This document shows positions 11,106 through 23,011 of a stretch of 64,000 nucleotides of DNA, in pieces. The position numbers were made by a program, and so were the translations under genes. The notes beneath the pieces were generated by a model that was not told where the DNA came from, made no database searches, and worked only from the letters and a program-made list of their open reading frames with translations. This DNA is from Cryptomeria japonica (Eukaryota > Streptophyta > Pinopsida > Cupressales > Cupressaceae). How positions within the stretch are numbered: the stretch's first letter is position 1; every line of letters begins with the position of its first letter. The DNA lies in the NCBI RefSeq assembly GCF_030272615.1, contig NC_081407.1, positions 102,347,897-102,411,896 of the forward strand, given 5' to 3'.

Positions 11106-12806
11106 TTGGTTTATCTTGGACTATAATCACATCGCAATATTCAGATTGGGAAGGTGCAATCATGTTGATAACGTTGTCATTGTTGGTATACGTATAATTT
11201 ACTTTAGCACCTCCTTTGGTATTTGATGAATCACCTTGTTCATAAATAGGTAAGGGTTCTTTAAAAGCCTTATGATCAGCATTGGTCAGGTGATTCCCGA
11301 CAACAATTTTACCGGCGTCTATGAGATCTTGAATCTCATGTTTAAGCTTCATGCAATTGTTTATGTTATGACCTTTATTTCGATGGAAGTCACAGTATTC
11401 ATTTTCTCTCCACCATTTTGGTTTAACTTCTGGATCATATGGTTGGGAGTTATCTGGTAGTGTTATCAAGTTGTTTGCCAATAGAGTTTTAGAAGCGGAT
11501 TCATATGATTCTTCAAGAGGAGTGAAATCACGCTTAGGCTTAGAAAGCTAGGGTTTCTCTTTGAACCATTCTTTTGTTTTCTTTGGAAGATTTTCTACTG
11601 TAGCTTCAGCAGCTTTGAGTGCTTGTGTGCCACTAGCCAAGTTGAATATTGTGGGCTTGGAGTTGGTTTTAATAGTGTCTACTACTCCATCATTAACAAT
11701 GTTCTTGTTATTGTCTTTGCCAAATTTCCAATACTTGTTTTTCTCTTTAGAGTTAGATATCCCATTTCTTTATGAGTACATCTTCCATTCGAATGGCATT
11801 ATCTAACATTTTATTAAATAATGGGTGTACTTGCATTTGGATTCTATATTTCAATTCTAGAACTAAGTTGTTCACAAATATGTCCATTTTATCATAATCT
11901 GGAATAGGTTGGGAATACCTAGAGAACATCTTTCTCCAATGTTGTAGGAAAGTAAGAAGAGGTTCTCCTGTTTTCTGTCTAGTATTGCAAAGTTCAATCA
12001 TAGTCATAAGATGTTGAATGTTGTATGAGTATTATTGTAAGAATAGTTGGACTAATTCTTCAAACGTTTTTATTCCTTTAGGTAGACTTGAGAACCATTC
12101 CATGGCTTGTCCTCCCAAACTCCTCGGGAAAAGGTGCATGAGATATGTTTGGTCATGCATGAACTCCATACAGGCAGCACAAAATTCCCTGACATGATCT
12201 TGAGGATTGGTGGTACCATCATATTTGTCAAATTTTGGGATCTCCACTCGTGAAGGAAATGGAGGCATGTATAATTTTTTGTCAAATGGAAAAGGGCATA
12301 TTGTCTCCAGAGAATATTGTTTCGGGGATTTATCTTTATTCTTCAATTCTATGATCTTAGTTTTCAAGGCTTGTAGTTGTTTGTGTACCATGAGTATAGG
12401 TGATTCTTCCTTTTTAGTAACAAGTGTTTGAACGTCATATCCAGTAGGAAGTTTGGAACCTTGTTTTGCCAATTCTAAGAAATAGTCTTCCTTTTCTCTA
12501 GCCAAGATAGCTTTCATCATTTTTCTAAAGTCTTTATCTTTTTGACAATCAAGTATCTCTTTTTTTGGGGGTTCTATGTCTTCTTCAGCTTCACTTGATG
12601 AGGAATCATTATCAGAATCATGAACACTAAGGTTGTTTTCATCATTGTATAATGGGAGATTCTGGTTCGTCAAAAATTGGTAGTCTTGGTGATGAAGGTT
12701 TATCAGTCAGAGGGTCCTCTTCGTAAAATGGATTATCTTTAAATGAAAAGGGTTGTCTTTTTCCTTTAGCCTCTTTCCTATGAGAACTCCTGGTTTGAAT
12801 AGTCAT
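11005..12806 (-). pseudogene. gag: Element B gag, frameshifted
   Basis: The start is probably the ATG at 12804-12806 (MTIQTRSSHRK). A frameshift near 12650 moves the frame to 12032-12673, which holds the acidic N-terminal region and gag core (YLMHLFPRSLGGQAMEWF). A stop near 12032 and the frame 11753-12007 carry the rest of the core (CNTRQKTGEPLLTFLQHWRK). Another shift leads to 11005-11481, with the zinc knuckle YCDFHRNKGHNINNC (CX2HX4HX4C). It is homologous to gag of A and C throughout and is non-functional as it stands. Confidence 0.8.
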
Positions 12807-13220
12807 TTTTATGGATTAGTGTGACCTAAAACTGTTTGTGATGCAGAGGTCAAGATCAATTTCAGAGCTAGTTTGTTCGATTAACATATTGTTTGAGAGA
12901 AACGACTGAGATTTAGTTTGGTTTTAGGAAAGATCTATCCTGTATAAGATGTTTATCTAAGTTGATTCTAGAGTAGTGACTAAGACTCAGTCTAGTTTCA
13001 GGAATGATGTATCTTGTGTAAGACATTTATCTAAGTGACTTAGGTTTGATAAGTAGTTGATTGAACTAGCTCAAGGATGATCGACCAAATCGTGCAACAC
13101 AAATGGCAAAGGTATACTATCTTGATCTATTTATGCTTAGGATAATGATAACCAGTTTGATGTTTGTTGTAGACTGTTTTAGGCAAGTCGACTATTCTGT
13201 TATGATAAAAACTAGAGATT
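12807..13220. other. Element B leader, no gene seen
   Basis: Leader between gag and the first phased array. I searched it for a counterpart of the small ORF found upstream of gag in A and C and did not find one. Confidence 0.4.
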
Positions 13221-13500
13221 CGTATGACAGGGTTTTCTGAACCGGACGATAATTTAATAGCCTTAGGATGACAATAGTTTTGTTTCGTATGAGTTGCTGC
13301 CTCATGCCGTATGACAAATGGGTATGTTTAGGATGACAAAATACTCAGGGCAGTTCTATTTCATACGACACAGGATACAGAGTCAGACAACAAATGAAAA
13401 TGACTCGTATGACACAGGATCTTCTATAGGATGACAAATGATTAAACTCGTACGAGACAAGATGTGATGTAGGATGATAAATAAGCAAACTCATACGACT
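13221..13500. repeat. Element B phased 21-22 bp array, gag-proximal
   Basis: Cores of the type CGTAYGAC or AGGATGAC occur at 13221, 13243, 13265, 13286, 13308, 13330, 13362, 13383, 13406, 13428, 13449, 13471 and 13492, that is every 21-23 bp with one break. The two core versions tend to alternate. The sequence is unrelated to the GCGCTA core of A and C, but the architecture is the same. Confidence 0.75.
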
Positions 13501-13899
13501 GTTCATAGGGTAGAGACTAAAAATTTTGAGTTTTCTGACTACTGAGTATGGCAACTGAATATGACTGATTCTGAGATGGACTGATTTTTTACTAGGATAA
13601 ACTAGTTTTGAGCAAAATTTTGATTTTAGGATAGACTGGTTCTGACACGGATAGAGTTTTTGATCGCAGAGTTTGTTTCTTGTTTTTCTCTAGTTTTGAT
13701 ATTTTAGTTTTATGTTTGAGGGATGAAAACACATAAAACACGTAGTATAAATAGTAACTCCAATCACAGCATGCAAGCCCTAAGGAATTTGGTGAGGAAA
13801 GAAAACCTTTTCTTGTAGACTCAGGTACACACCCAATAGCTAATTAGAATACGACCGCTAAGTCTCACGCAATGGATTCTCAACGCCATATTAGCCGAC

Positions 13900-14390
13900 T
13901 CCAAATGCTAATGGGAGCATGAAATGACAAGTATCTTGGGAGAGTTACTATCTCTCTTGCACAAAGATTATCCCCCTTTCAGAGATGAACCGTGTAGCTT
14001 CTAATTTTGAATTGGACTTAGTAAGGGATCCGTTCGGTGCGTCGAGGTATAAACTCAATTAAGAGGTCTCCCAGCCTTGAAAACCAAGGTTTAATATACC
14101 CGAAGATACGGAGGAGAGCTATTCCCGAGCACTTCCATTGACTTGATTTTCATCAAATCATGTTTATTTTATAGTGGGTCGGAGTACTTGGTGTTTAACC
14201 GTTCCCACTTAGGTCGTTCCCCTCTCACTGACCATTACTGGCTAAAGAGGTATTAGCTCCTTGAGAGGGAAATCCTACTAAAGATATACAAATCTCAAAC
14301 AAAGAAAAAGCCTCAAGGGTCTAGATTTCTGATTGTCTATGCAGACAAGAGCATACTCTCCTACCTCTCAGAATTTTCTAAAAACATGAA
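13900..14390 (-). other. Element B conserved leader block
   Basis: Counterpart of 4690-5260 in A and 45800-46330 in C. It contains TATCTTGGGAGA followed by CTCTTGCAC, AGTGGGTCGGA and CACTTAGGTCGTTCCC in the same order. Confidence 0.5.
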
Positions 14391-14685
14391 AAAATAGATT
14401 TGTTCATTAACCACATAGCAAGTTAGGTGCCTAGAAATGAATTGAAAGAATACACAAAGTTTGGTCGATTCTCCTTAGGCAACCTGCAAAGACAATGAAT
14501 CAGTAGTCATATTGTCTTTGTGCAACAAGCATAGTCTTTGACAAGCATTCTACAAAAAACTAATTAGGCTGTGAAAAATTTCAAGATAGACAGATAAACA
14601 ACCAGGGTCAGTCATCAAAATAATCAATTTTAAGCAGAAAACCATAATAATAAAATTTTCTCTTTTTTACCAAAATTTGCAGAAT

Positions 14686-14821
14686 TGTATGACATAATAT
14701 GAACTTGTACGAGTCAGGATCTGAGCTCGTACGAGATAGGATCTGGAATCATGCGACACCTGTAGTTTGTCATTTCAGCCTATGGGAAATGTCATACGAG
14801 ATTACACAGAGATTGTACGGC
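14686..14821. repeat. Element B phased array, PBS-proximal
   Basis: Cores TGTATGAC, TGTACGAG, CGTACGAG, CATGCGAC, CATACGAG and TGTACGGC lie at 14686, 14706, 14728, 14750, 14793 and 14814. Spacing is 20-22 bp, with one degenerate unit near 14771. This is the same core family as 13221-13500. Confidence 0.7.
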
Positions 14822-14903
14822 CGAAAATCTGAGATCTAATAAATCTGAAAAATAGCAAAAAATTAAAAAAGTCAGTTTCAGAGGCCGAAAAATGCAGTTT
14901 TCT

Positions 14904-14921
14904 GCCCCACGGTGGGCACCA
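14904..14921 (-). promoter_or_regulatory. Element B primer-binding site
   Basis: Minus-strand TGGTGCCCACCGTGGGGC, identical to element A, directly inside the LTR. Complementary to the tRNA-Lys(CUU) 3' end with one mismatch. Confidence 0.8.
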
Positions 14922-14925
14922 GAAA

Positions 14926-16068
14926 TGTGTGTGTGAAAAGTGGAATAAGTCTATAGCTGCATGCACAACACTTCAATTAAGTCATTACATGTATGGTTAG
15001 TAAAATACAATCAATAATCAATAAACCATAACAAAGCGACTAATTGCCTTCTAAAAGATGCAAGTATAAGATTGCTCTCAGATTTTGTATAAGCAATACC
15101 AGTGACTAGACTACACCAAGACAAAGGATTTAATCTATATGATCATGATAAGAAAGCAATGATGGATGCAAGATGGATGAATAAGCAAGCAATAATGAAT
15201 TCAAGCAATAATGAGATAAACTAAATATGGATGCAAATAATCTAAAAAAGCAACAATGTATCAATGACTCTAGAGCAAAATCATCATAATAATGACGTAT
15301 TCTCAAAAATCTCTGGGGTAGTTTTGAATGAGAGCTAAGGGTTGAATTTATAGAAATTCACAAGAGAGATGATGAAAAAGCACAATTTAGGATTAATTGA
15401 AAATAATTGAGAAATTAGGTTCACTTAACCTTGCGATAGATTTCAATTATAGTTTAACTGAAATGCATTCAAATAAGAAGTCCAAGTTGCATTGGAAATA
15501 ATAAGATTTAATTAATTCCATGCATTTGCGATAAAGATAGATAATTCTTTGATTTATTCAAGAAAAGAGTCTTTTCAATGCAACTGGACTTCTTTTTCTC
15601 AAAAGCTTTGAGTTTTAATTCAATAATTCAATTAATTGCTTTTTTAATTGCTTTTCTGATTTCTAGTTCTCAATTTAGAAAAAGAAATAATATCTCAAGT
15701 TTGATTTCTCTCTCAATTCAATTCTTTTATTTTATTTTCAATTTAACTCTTGCTTTGTAATTAATTCTTCTTTTGTAATAAATTAATTCCTTTTTGCATG
15801 ATTAAATGGAAAATTTATTAATTAATTAAATATGCTAGGATATTTAATAAATTAAATAGGATAATTGATCAAAAAGTGATTTTCTTGGAATGATTAATTA
15901 AATAAATAAATATTTAATTAATACTGAGTAATTGATTTGCCATGTGATATTTGATGATTGAAGAATTAATTAATGTGCTCAAGATTGATTTAATTGCCTT
16001 TGGTTAGGACCTTGGTGATGTCGAGATTAGGGGCCCATGGTTTAGATGACCAATTTTAGGGTATTACA
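14926..16068 (-). repeat. Element B 5' LTR
   Basis: 1143 bp with TG...CA ends: minus strand begins TGTAATACCC and ends just before the PBS. The interior is rich in TTAATTAATT. The partner LTR is not in the window. Confidence 0.7.
15344..15353 (-). promoter_or_regulatory. Element B LTR TATA box
   Basis: Minus-strand CTATAAATTC within the LTR, at a place comparable to the TATA boxes of the A and C LTRs. Confidence 0.45.
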
Positions 16069-17749
16069 TTGGCCACTTGAATAAACCCAGCTATTCTGAG
16101 AAAGCGATTTTTCCAATTGCCAATAATTTGTATTTGAATTTATTAAGAAACTTGTAGACACCTAAAAATGTCTCATTAATCACACACTAATTATTCATCC
16201 TATTTGAGGAGTTTCTCTTTGATATCAAGCTATTCACTTTGTAATTGGTTGAAGCTCCCATATTGGCATTAGTTATTGGCTCCTTAGTGTTGCTACACAA
16301 TCTACTGGTGGATTTCTTTTGTTATCCAGCTCTTTATTTTGCAACGAGCTGGTTTTTGTATCTAGACATGTCCCATGGGACCTCTTTGTATAGTTTTCAG
16401 ATGTATGGGTTTGGGTGGTTTGCTACAACCAGAGGTTGTCTTGCGGGTTCTTTCCTGCCGGTATGTCGTTTGAACCCATTTTAAAAATTTATGAAATATA
16501 ATAATAAAGTTTAGTGACTTGCCCACTTTTATTGAAAAAAAATAAATTATTCCTCCAATTTAATTAAGTAATTCTTTAATTAAATTAATTATTCTTCTAA
16601 ACTAACTCAATCATCACATTCAAAATTTCTAATCATCATATTTCTATTCTTTAATTAATTAATCAATTAACCCTATCTTAAATATTAATTAAATATTATT
16701 TATTTAATTTATTTTGATTATTTCCCTTAATTAAATCATCTTTATTATTTAATTAATCACATTGAACTAATGTTTAAATAAGTTTATTTAAATTATTTAA
16801 AGAAATTAACTTATTCCTCCAATTCCCTGAATCCGAATTTCAAATAATTCCATCTAATTTCATTTCTCTCAAATTCACAATTCCCCAAATGTAATTTCAA
16901 TTAATTTCATCTTTCCAAATTCAAATTTAATCAAATTGGAATTTCACAAAATTTCAACTAAATGTGCATTTGAATTTCATCATTCAAAAAACAAAATCCA
17001 AATTCAAATTAAAAATGAAAATCAAATTCAACTTCAAAATCCTACAGCACATGTTGAAAATCTTCAACAACTAGTTACCTTAGTTAACTCATCAATCACC
17101 TTTTTTGACTAATAGATCAATCCACTTATCTCTCCAATCCATTCAATCATCTGATCAATCGATCTAGTCAACTAGCTAATCTATTCAACTATCTATCCAA
17201 TCTATTTTGTTAACAAGTCAATCAATCTAAGTTAACAAATCAATCAACTCTATTAACTGATCAATCTAAATCAATTCACTCCCAATCAGGACTTGAGTTC
17301 AAAATCCCTCCCCATCTCTCTTGAAAGTATTTATAAACAACATCAATTTCTCAAGCCAAAGCTAGATCACATTCTTCAAAATAATTGTCATCTTATGTAG
17401 GAAATCCCAATTCAATACCTGAGAACCACACCAACAATTTGGAGAAGACCAATGGAAGCACAAATGTGGAATAGGCAGTTTTAATCAGCATATATCTTCT
17501 ATTTTTTTCATTTATTCTATTACCTTGTGTTTGATTTTAGCTAGATTAGATAAGGATATGTGATCGTACTTATTCCTTAATTAGCTTAATTTTATGATTT
17601 CAAGCATGAAAACAAAACTATCTCCACATATCCTTTAGAGAAACTCCTACCCCAAAGGAAATTTTAAGAAATTTGAAAACAGTTACATCCATGTTTGATC
17701 TCTTTCCACTCTTTTTGAATCCATGAAGAATGAGGATTGAGACTTATCA
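16069..17749 (+). repeat. LTR-like sequence, boundaries uncertain
   Basis: From 16153 the sequence begins TGTAGACACC, a typical LTR start. It continues through long TTAATTAA-rich stretches, a run of CAATC-type short repeats (about 17090-17280), and a TATTTATAAA box near 17328 followed by a plausible transcribed leader. I could not find a partner LTR, PBS or clear end. It may be a solo or truncated LTR on the plus strand. No gene is seen. Confidence 0.35.
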
Positions 17750-19700
17750 TCCATAATTCTATTTTATGTATCACTAACTTGGAACCTAAGAAAGCACAAT
17801 AAAAATCAAGTATATATCCAACAAATTATTGATGCCTTCAATAGTGTTCTATAAGAACATCATATTCCCATCAACAAAGTGAGAATTAAGAGAAATACTA
17901 TTAAAATTAATGGATATTCCAAGGATTCAAGAGTTAGAATGGGCATGTTGGAACAAACATCCAAAGCATTAGTTGTGAGCACATAAAGAAAAAGAGCTAG
18001 TGGGAATCCTTGGCAAATGGATTTTTTGAGGGAGAATTGTGACCCTGAGAGAGCTTCGTTAATGGCCAATCTAGCATTAGTATCCATGAACATCATTGTG
18101 GTTCATGGGCATAAAAGTTAGCTCCAAACTCCAATTATTTAAGTATTTTGAGGATCAATGGCCATCTTATACGATTGTAGGCCTTATCAAAATCAAATTT
18201 TATTATTAACGTATCTTCAGCTATTTGTTGAGCTCATTAAACTTATTCCTTTAAGCAAGGATCAAGTTGTCAAGAAGAAATCTATCTGCTAGGAAACTAG
18301 TTTGCTTTTATTTTGGTTAAAGCTTTAGCTATGATCTTATATGAAGTATTGACAAATGTGATAGGTCGCAACCCATTCATTGAGTCTTCGTGTTTCCCCT
18401 TGGGAATAAGTTTGATAAGGCCTTGATAATTATACTTCGTAGGGGTCTAGTTTCAATACCTCCAAGTAGAAATTATAGAAATATTCTCTAATATGAGGGC
18501 ATAGCATGTAGTAGAAGTCCACTAGAAGGCCATCCATATCAGAGTTCTTGTCTAAGGCCAAACTATACATAGCTTCTTCAATATCTTCCAAGGAGAGATA
18601 ATGATCAATAAATTTATCATAATCATGTTGGATTCTACGAGGTATACATTTTTTTAATTTGTTTTCTAGGATGAGAATTGAGGGATCATTATTAGAATCA
18701 TCAATAAAAATGTGTTATAGAGCTCAAAAAATATTTTCATGATATCATCTCAATTGTCTATCCTGCAACACAAAATTATGTCCCTTTTCATGCTTGAGTT
18801 GTATGTATTGGAAGTAAAAAAGGTACTCTTAACACCTTCTTTCAAGCATTGTAAATGAGTTGTGAATTATGTACCTTCCCCCTTAGGAGTAGCTAGTTTG
18901 TGAAGAAATTTTTTAGCTTGGGAAAGTTTTTGTTGTAAAGGAATCTTGTCTAGATTGTTGTCCAATCATTTCCTACTTCAAACAAGTGTTCCTTTAAGGG
19001 ATTTCTCAATTCTTTGACGCTTATCTATTACTTTCCTACCAAATTCTCATAGGAAAAGAGCACAACAAGAAATATTTCTTTGCCACTAGAAAATCCATTT
19101 ATCATTTTGAAATTTAGGTTCAACCTTCCAAATGACAAGAACACCATCAATACACTTTATTTTGAAGATGAGATTGTTCAATTTATATGGGAGATCATTA
19201 TGTGGAGTGTTAAATCCATTGGGAGAAAGGGTGGTGAGTATAGGGAGGCGGTTTGAAAGAGTAAAAATCAAGTGATCAGTAGGGTGTTCTACCATGTTGA
19301 AGTATCACCCAAGAACCCAATTTGTAGTAGATAAATGAGCCCTTATCCAATCCCACAAGGTAGCTCTCTTGGAAAAAGAGTTGGGTGCATAAATAGAGAA
19401 AAATGCAAGAAGAGTACCTTGCACTAGGGTGGTAGCCCACACACAACAATTATTTGGATTAGATCCAAAGGCAATAATTTATTTAGCTATACATGAAGTA
19501 AGACCCAACACTGCTCCTCCAAAACCCTCAAAGTGGTTTGTATGCAAAACTTTGGCCTAATTCCAATTAGTAGAAAGGAAAGTATAGAGACAAGTTTGGC
19601 GTACTTTAACTTCTTGAAGCATTAAGACATCTATTTGACTTCTTTGTGACAAATTGTTTGACCTAATATTTATAGGATGGGATGGACAATCATCTCACAT
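17750..19700 (-). pseudogene. LINE remnant 1 (L1-type endonuclease and RT)
   Basis: Reading leftward, an apurinic endonuclease begins near 19690 (NIRSNNLS, IDVLMLQEVK) and continues with FSIYAPNSFSKRATLWDWI and a YFNM motif. The RT follows at 18500-18640 (DKFIDHYLSLEDIEEA, DGLLVDFYY) and 17860-18096 (QGFPLALFLYVLTTNAL). The catalytic FADD box reads FVDG, and many stops and shifts are present. It is a dead copy without its C-terminal part. Typical plant L1 elements have the same order. Confidence 0.8.
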
Positions 19701-20939
19701 GCCAAGATTGTATGTGGTACTTTATCAAGAGTTGAGAATTTCCTCATTAGTGAGGACAATATTAAATTGATTTGATTATAGTAAAGCAATTTTTTTTATC
19801 TTATGCATTATTTTGAACAAAGTTAATCAATTCAAATTACCATGATGTCCAATATGTTTAAACATGAAAAGTAATTTATAAAAAATAAAAAATTTATTCA
19901 AGAACTAATTGTTGGACACAGAACTTTGTTGTATTTCATATGTAAATACTATTGAGATACTTCATGGGATTAAAGTATTTCATTATCCAATTTTTGTTGC
20001 ATATAAGTTATTTTTAAGCATTAGTTGATTATATTATTTAGTGAAAATTATATAATTATATTATATTGATTATTGTATATTTTTTTATTTTATTTTATCT
20101 TTTGATTAGAGGTGGTATTTTATCTTGTTTAGTCTTATTAGATGTATTTTTTTCTTGTACCATCTATTATATTTTCCTCGTCATGTGAAATTAATAAAAG
20201 AAACTGTGCACATTTATAGGAGGTTTAAACTTTTGCATTCATTAGAAATGGATGATTTTTTTATGTACTTGTATTTCTTAACATAATAGTTGAATTAGTT
20301 GTCATTTAAAAAATTACTTGGTAGACAACCTTTCCAATTTTTAATGGGAAACATAGCCAAGTTGTAATTATATTTTGATAGAACATCTCAATTGCTACAA
20401 AATTAGCATAACACATCTTGTTACACCTAGATATTTAAAAATGAAAGACCTTTTTTATCCAAAAGAATAATTGAACTTTGTATATTTTTTCTGAATAAAA
20501 CAAAGAAAAAACTATTTTATATAATTAATATTTTATCTCAAAATAATTTATACAAACCTCAAACAATGACATATGATTCTTAAGATTATTTCTAAGAACT
20601 AATAAATATAAAGCATTTGGTTGACAAAATTATAACTATTTGTGTTTTTATATATATTTGTTTATATTTTTCTCTTGTCATTTTGTGCAATATATAATTT
20701 TTCTTTTGAATCATCCAATATTATTTTGAGATATTTTCTATTAAGTATAAGAGAGCCAAAATAGCAGTTTTTTTACATGATTACGCACATGGAGGATGTG
20801 CTAGTCTGATATCAGCTGTATATGAGAGTATAAAGCTAACAGATACATACAGTTTTACATCAGTACCCTTCAAAATAGATAGAAAAATACATCACAAAAA
20901 AGGCTCAACACAAAATTAACAAAAATATATCTCTCCCAA
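19701..20939. other. AT-rich sequence, nothing recognised
   Basis: Very AT-rich DNA without a supported coding frame, RNA gene or obvious terminal repeats on either strand. Confidence 0.5.
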
Positions 20940-21305
20940 AGGATGACTATTTTTTTCCCAAGGGGGGGATCCAAGCAACCCGTTCAAAATTTGTTCCTTG
21001 TGCGGGTGTACTACCCATTGCCGAATCTGCTCCTCTTCTTACCTGATAAGGTCTTCTCTAACTTTCCTCTCCTCAAGATGATGCATGAAGTTCATCAAGG
21101 CCTGCTCAAATGGGGTCTTCTTTTGGTCACCCCAATCCCATGTAAATCCATGAGAGGTCTCCTTGATGAAAACATAGCCATTGATCAAATTTCTCTTCAT
21201 CCAACCTGAGAACAATAGAAACCCACATGGCAATAAGATGCAAAATGAGTCTCCTCAAAGACTCAGTAAGATTCCTACTCCTCCCATTAAAAACCTCATC
21301 ATTGT
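20940..21305 (-). pseudogene. LINE remnant 2, 3' end (downstream of element D)
   Basis: The minus strand encodes DEVFNGRSRNLTESLRRLIL and then HLIAMWVSIV, the region after the zf-RVT domain of plant L1 ORF2. Removing element D joins it in frame to 28411 onward (WKFHN followed by DEVFNG). It is therefore one LINE interrupted by D. Confidence 0.75.
21301..21305. repeat. Element D target-site duplication, left
   Basis: ATTGT immediately before the left LTR, identical to 28406-28410. Confidence 0.85.
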
Positions 21306-22565
21306 TGTAGCATCATAAAATTGTGACCCTTGCAATTTTTGAGTGCATTTGAGTCTTTGCATTAGTGTATGAATCACTAAGCTTGATTAGAAACCCAAAA
21401 CATGCTCATGCCATCAATAACTTGCATTTTCCATCATGTTACAATGTCCTTGAGTTGCTCCCTATCCTAAATTAGGGCAGGACAGGGGCATCGTGCTCCT
21501 ATCCTCCTAGGATAGGGGTGTGGCTCCCTTGTCCTAGCCCTATTTTGGCCCCCCTTGGGTCCTATCTTGCCTTGAGCTTGTCAATTATTGAGCAGGAAAA
21601 GTTTCCCTATACTGGCCTAAGAAGGGAAAATACCTAAACACCCCTAATTGGCAAGTATATAAGGAGATCTTCCCCTCCTATTTTCTCAAGTTGATAAGTT
21701 GATGATAAGCGAAGTTGATCATAAAGTGAAATCAAGTGCAAGCATTCAAACATTCAAGCAGTTATTCAAGCATTGAGCATTTCAAGTCTCCTTTCAAGGC
21801 TAGGTGTTACATTCAAGTCAAGAATTCAACCATTGAAGAGGAAATTTCTATCAACATTCAAGACATCCTATTTCACATATCCATTCAAGAAAATTCTTTT
21901 ATGAAGGTATCAACATTTCGATTACATCCCCTTCTTTAGGTGGATTTTACTTCAGATATTTTCTTTCATTTGATTGCAGCATTTTACAATCACTTGGTTA
22001 ATTCTAAAATGGGTTTTGACCTAAAGGAAAATTCCCATTCCCAACAACATTTCCCTCTCTTTTCTGTGTGTAGGGTGCAGGTGCGCAACTATAATTGCAG
22101 GTTTAGGCTTCACTTTTAGAGACAGAAAAACCCTTTTCGACACGTGAATTTTTTGGAGGACCGTGTGCAACTTCAACACTGTCCCTCCAAATTTTTTGTT
22201 AGATTTGCAAGGAAGCTTCGTCTCAATATTCTATTGCTAATTCCAGGCGCACAACTTCATCCTGCATCTCTATCTCAAGATATAATCATTTCTTTGTCTT
22301 TTCTGAACTTAGTCTCAATTTGCTTAATTCAACTTGTCTATTATAAAAGAGGGTTAATTTACTTTCCTAATACTTCCCAAAATTTATTTCAACTCACTTA
22401 GTATTCAATCTCCTACCATTGGGATTGGATCTAGTGAATTCAACCCCTCTTTTAAATGTAATGTGTGTGAAAATTTAGGGAATCCTTTGTGGAACTTTCA
22501 TCCCTCTTTTGAGGGGAGTAAAGATTTCCACTTGATCTCCCCTCGTCATTTTCCACCATATTACA
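21306..22565 (+). repeat. Element D 5' LTR
   Basis: Begins TGTAGCATCA and ends CATATTACA, next to the PBS. Compared with the 3' LTR many CpG sites read TG or CA here. Confidence 0.9.
21656..21663 (+). promoter_or_regulatory. Element D 5' LTR TATA box
   Basis: TATATAAG in GGCAAGTATATAAGGAG, conserved in the other LTR at 27509-27516. Confidence 0.65.
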
Positions 22566-22568
22566 TTT

Positions 22569-22586
22569 TGGTGAACCCGACGTCTT
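22569..22586 (+). promoter_or_regulatory. Element D primer-binding site
   Basis: TGGTGAACCCGACGTCTT lies three bases after the LTR. Its first 15 bases match the element C PBS except one. I cannot name the tRNA from memory. Confidence 0.6.
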
Positions 22587-23011
22587 ACATGCTTTACATT
22601 GAAAATTATTGCATATTTTTCATTTACAAGTTTAATTTTCTTGCATTTTACACAAACTTAGTGGTTAATTCATTCAAAACCCTAGTTGTTAAAATTGAAA
22701 TTGAACTTTTGTTTTGAAAAAATTGGTATCTATTATCTCAGATCTGAAAATTGCATTGCTTTTCAAATTCAATTCTTTCATTGTCTTGTTCAATTTGCAA
22801 ATCAAACTTACAAAATTAAGTGCTTAATTGTCAAAACCCTAATTTTTAAACATCAACTTGAACTTGTGCAAAAATTGGATTTACATTTAATTTTCAGGTT
22901 TGTGACTATTTTTAGACTTGTCTTCTTGCCTAAAATTCAAATTTTCAATTTCCCTTCTTTTCCCAAAATTCAAAATTTCAAAATTCAGTGGTTAGGTCCT
23001 AAAACCCTAAT

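Larger units (their letters stand above)
7482..16068 (-). mobile_element. Element B: gypsy-type element lacking protease and pol, 5' part
   Basis: On the minus strand the order is 5' LTR (14926-16068), PBS (14904-14921), leader with two phased arrays, broken gag, and a G-patch-like segment. A polar tail and a long 3' non-coding stretch reach 7482, where element A begins. No protease, RT, RNase H or integrase motif is visible. The 3' non-coding part resembles element C downstream of integrase. B therefore either lost its core by deletion or belongs to a non-autonomous family. Its 3' LTR should lie beyond A, outside the window. Confidence 0.7.

Noticed and set aside
16245-16484. 79-codon plus-strand ORF with hydrophobic stretches.
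   Set aside because: No ATG start, no family, and it lies in LTR-like sequence.
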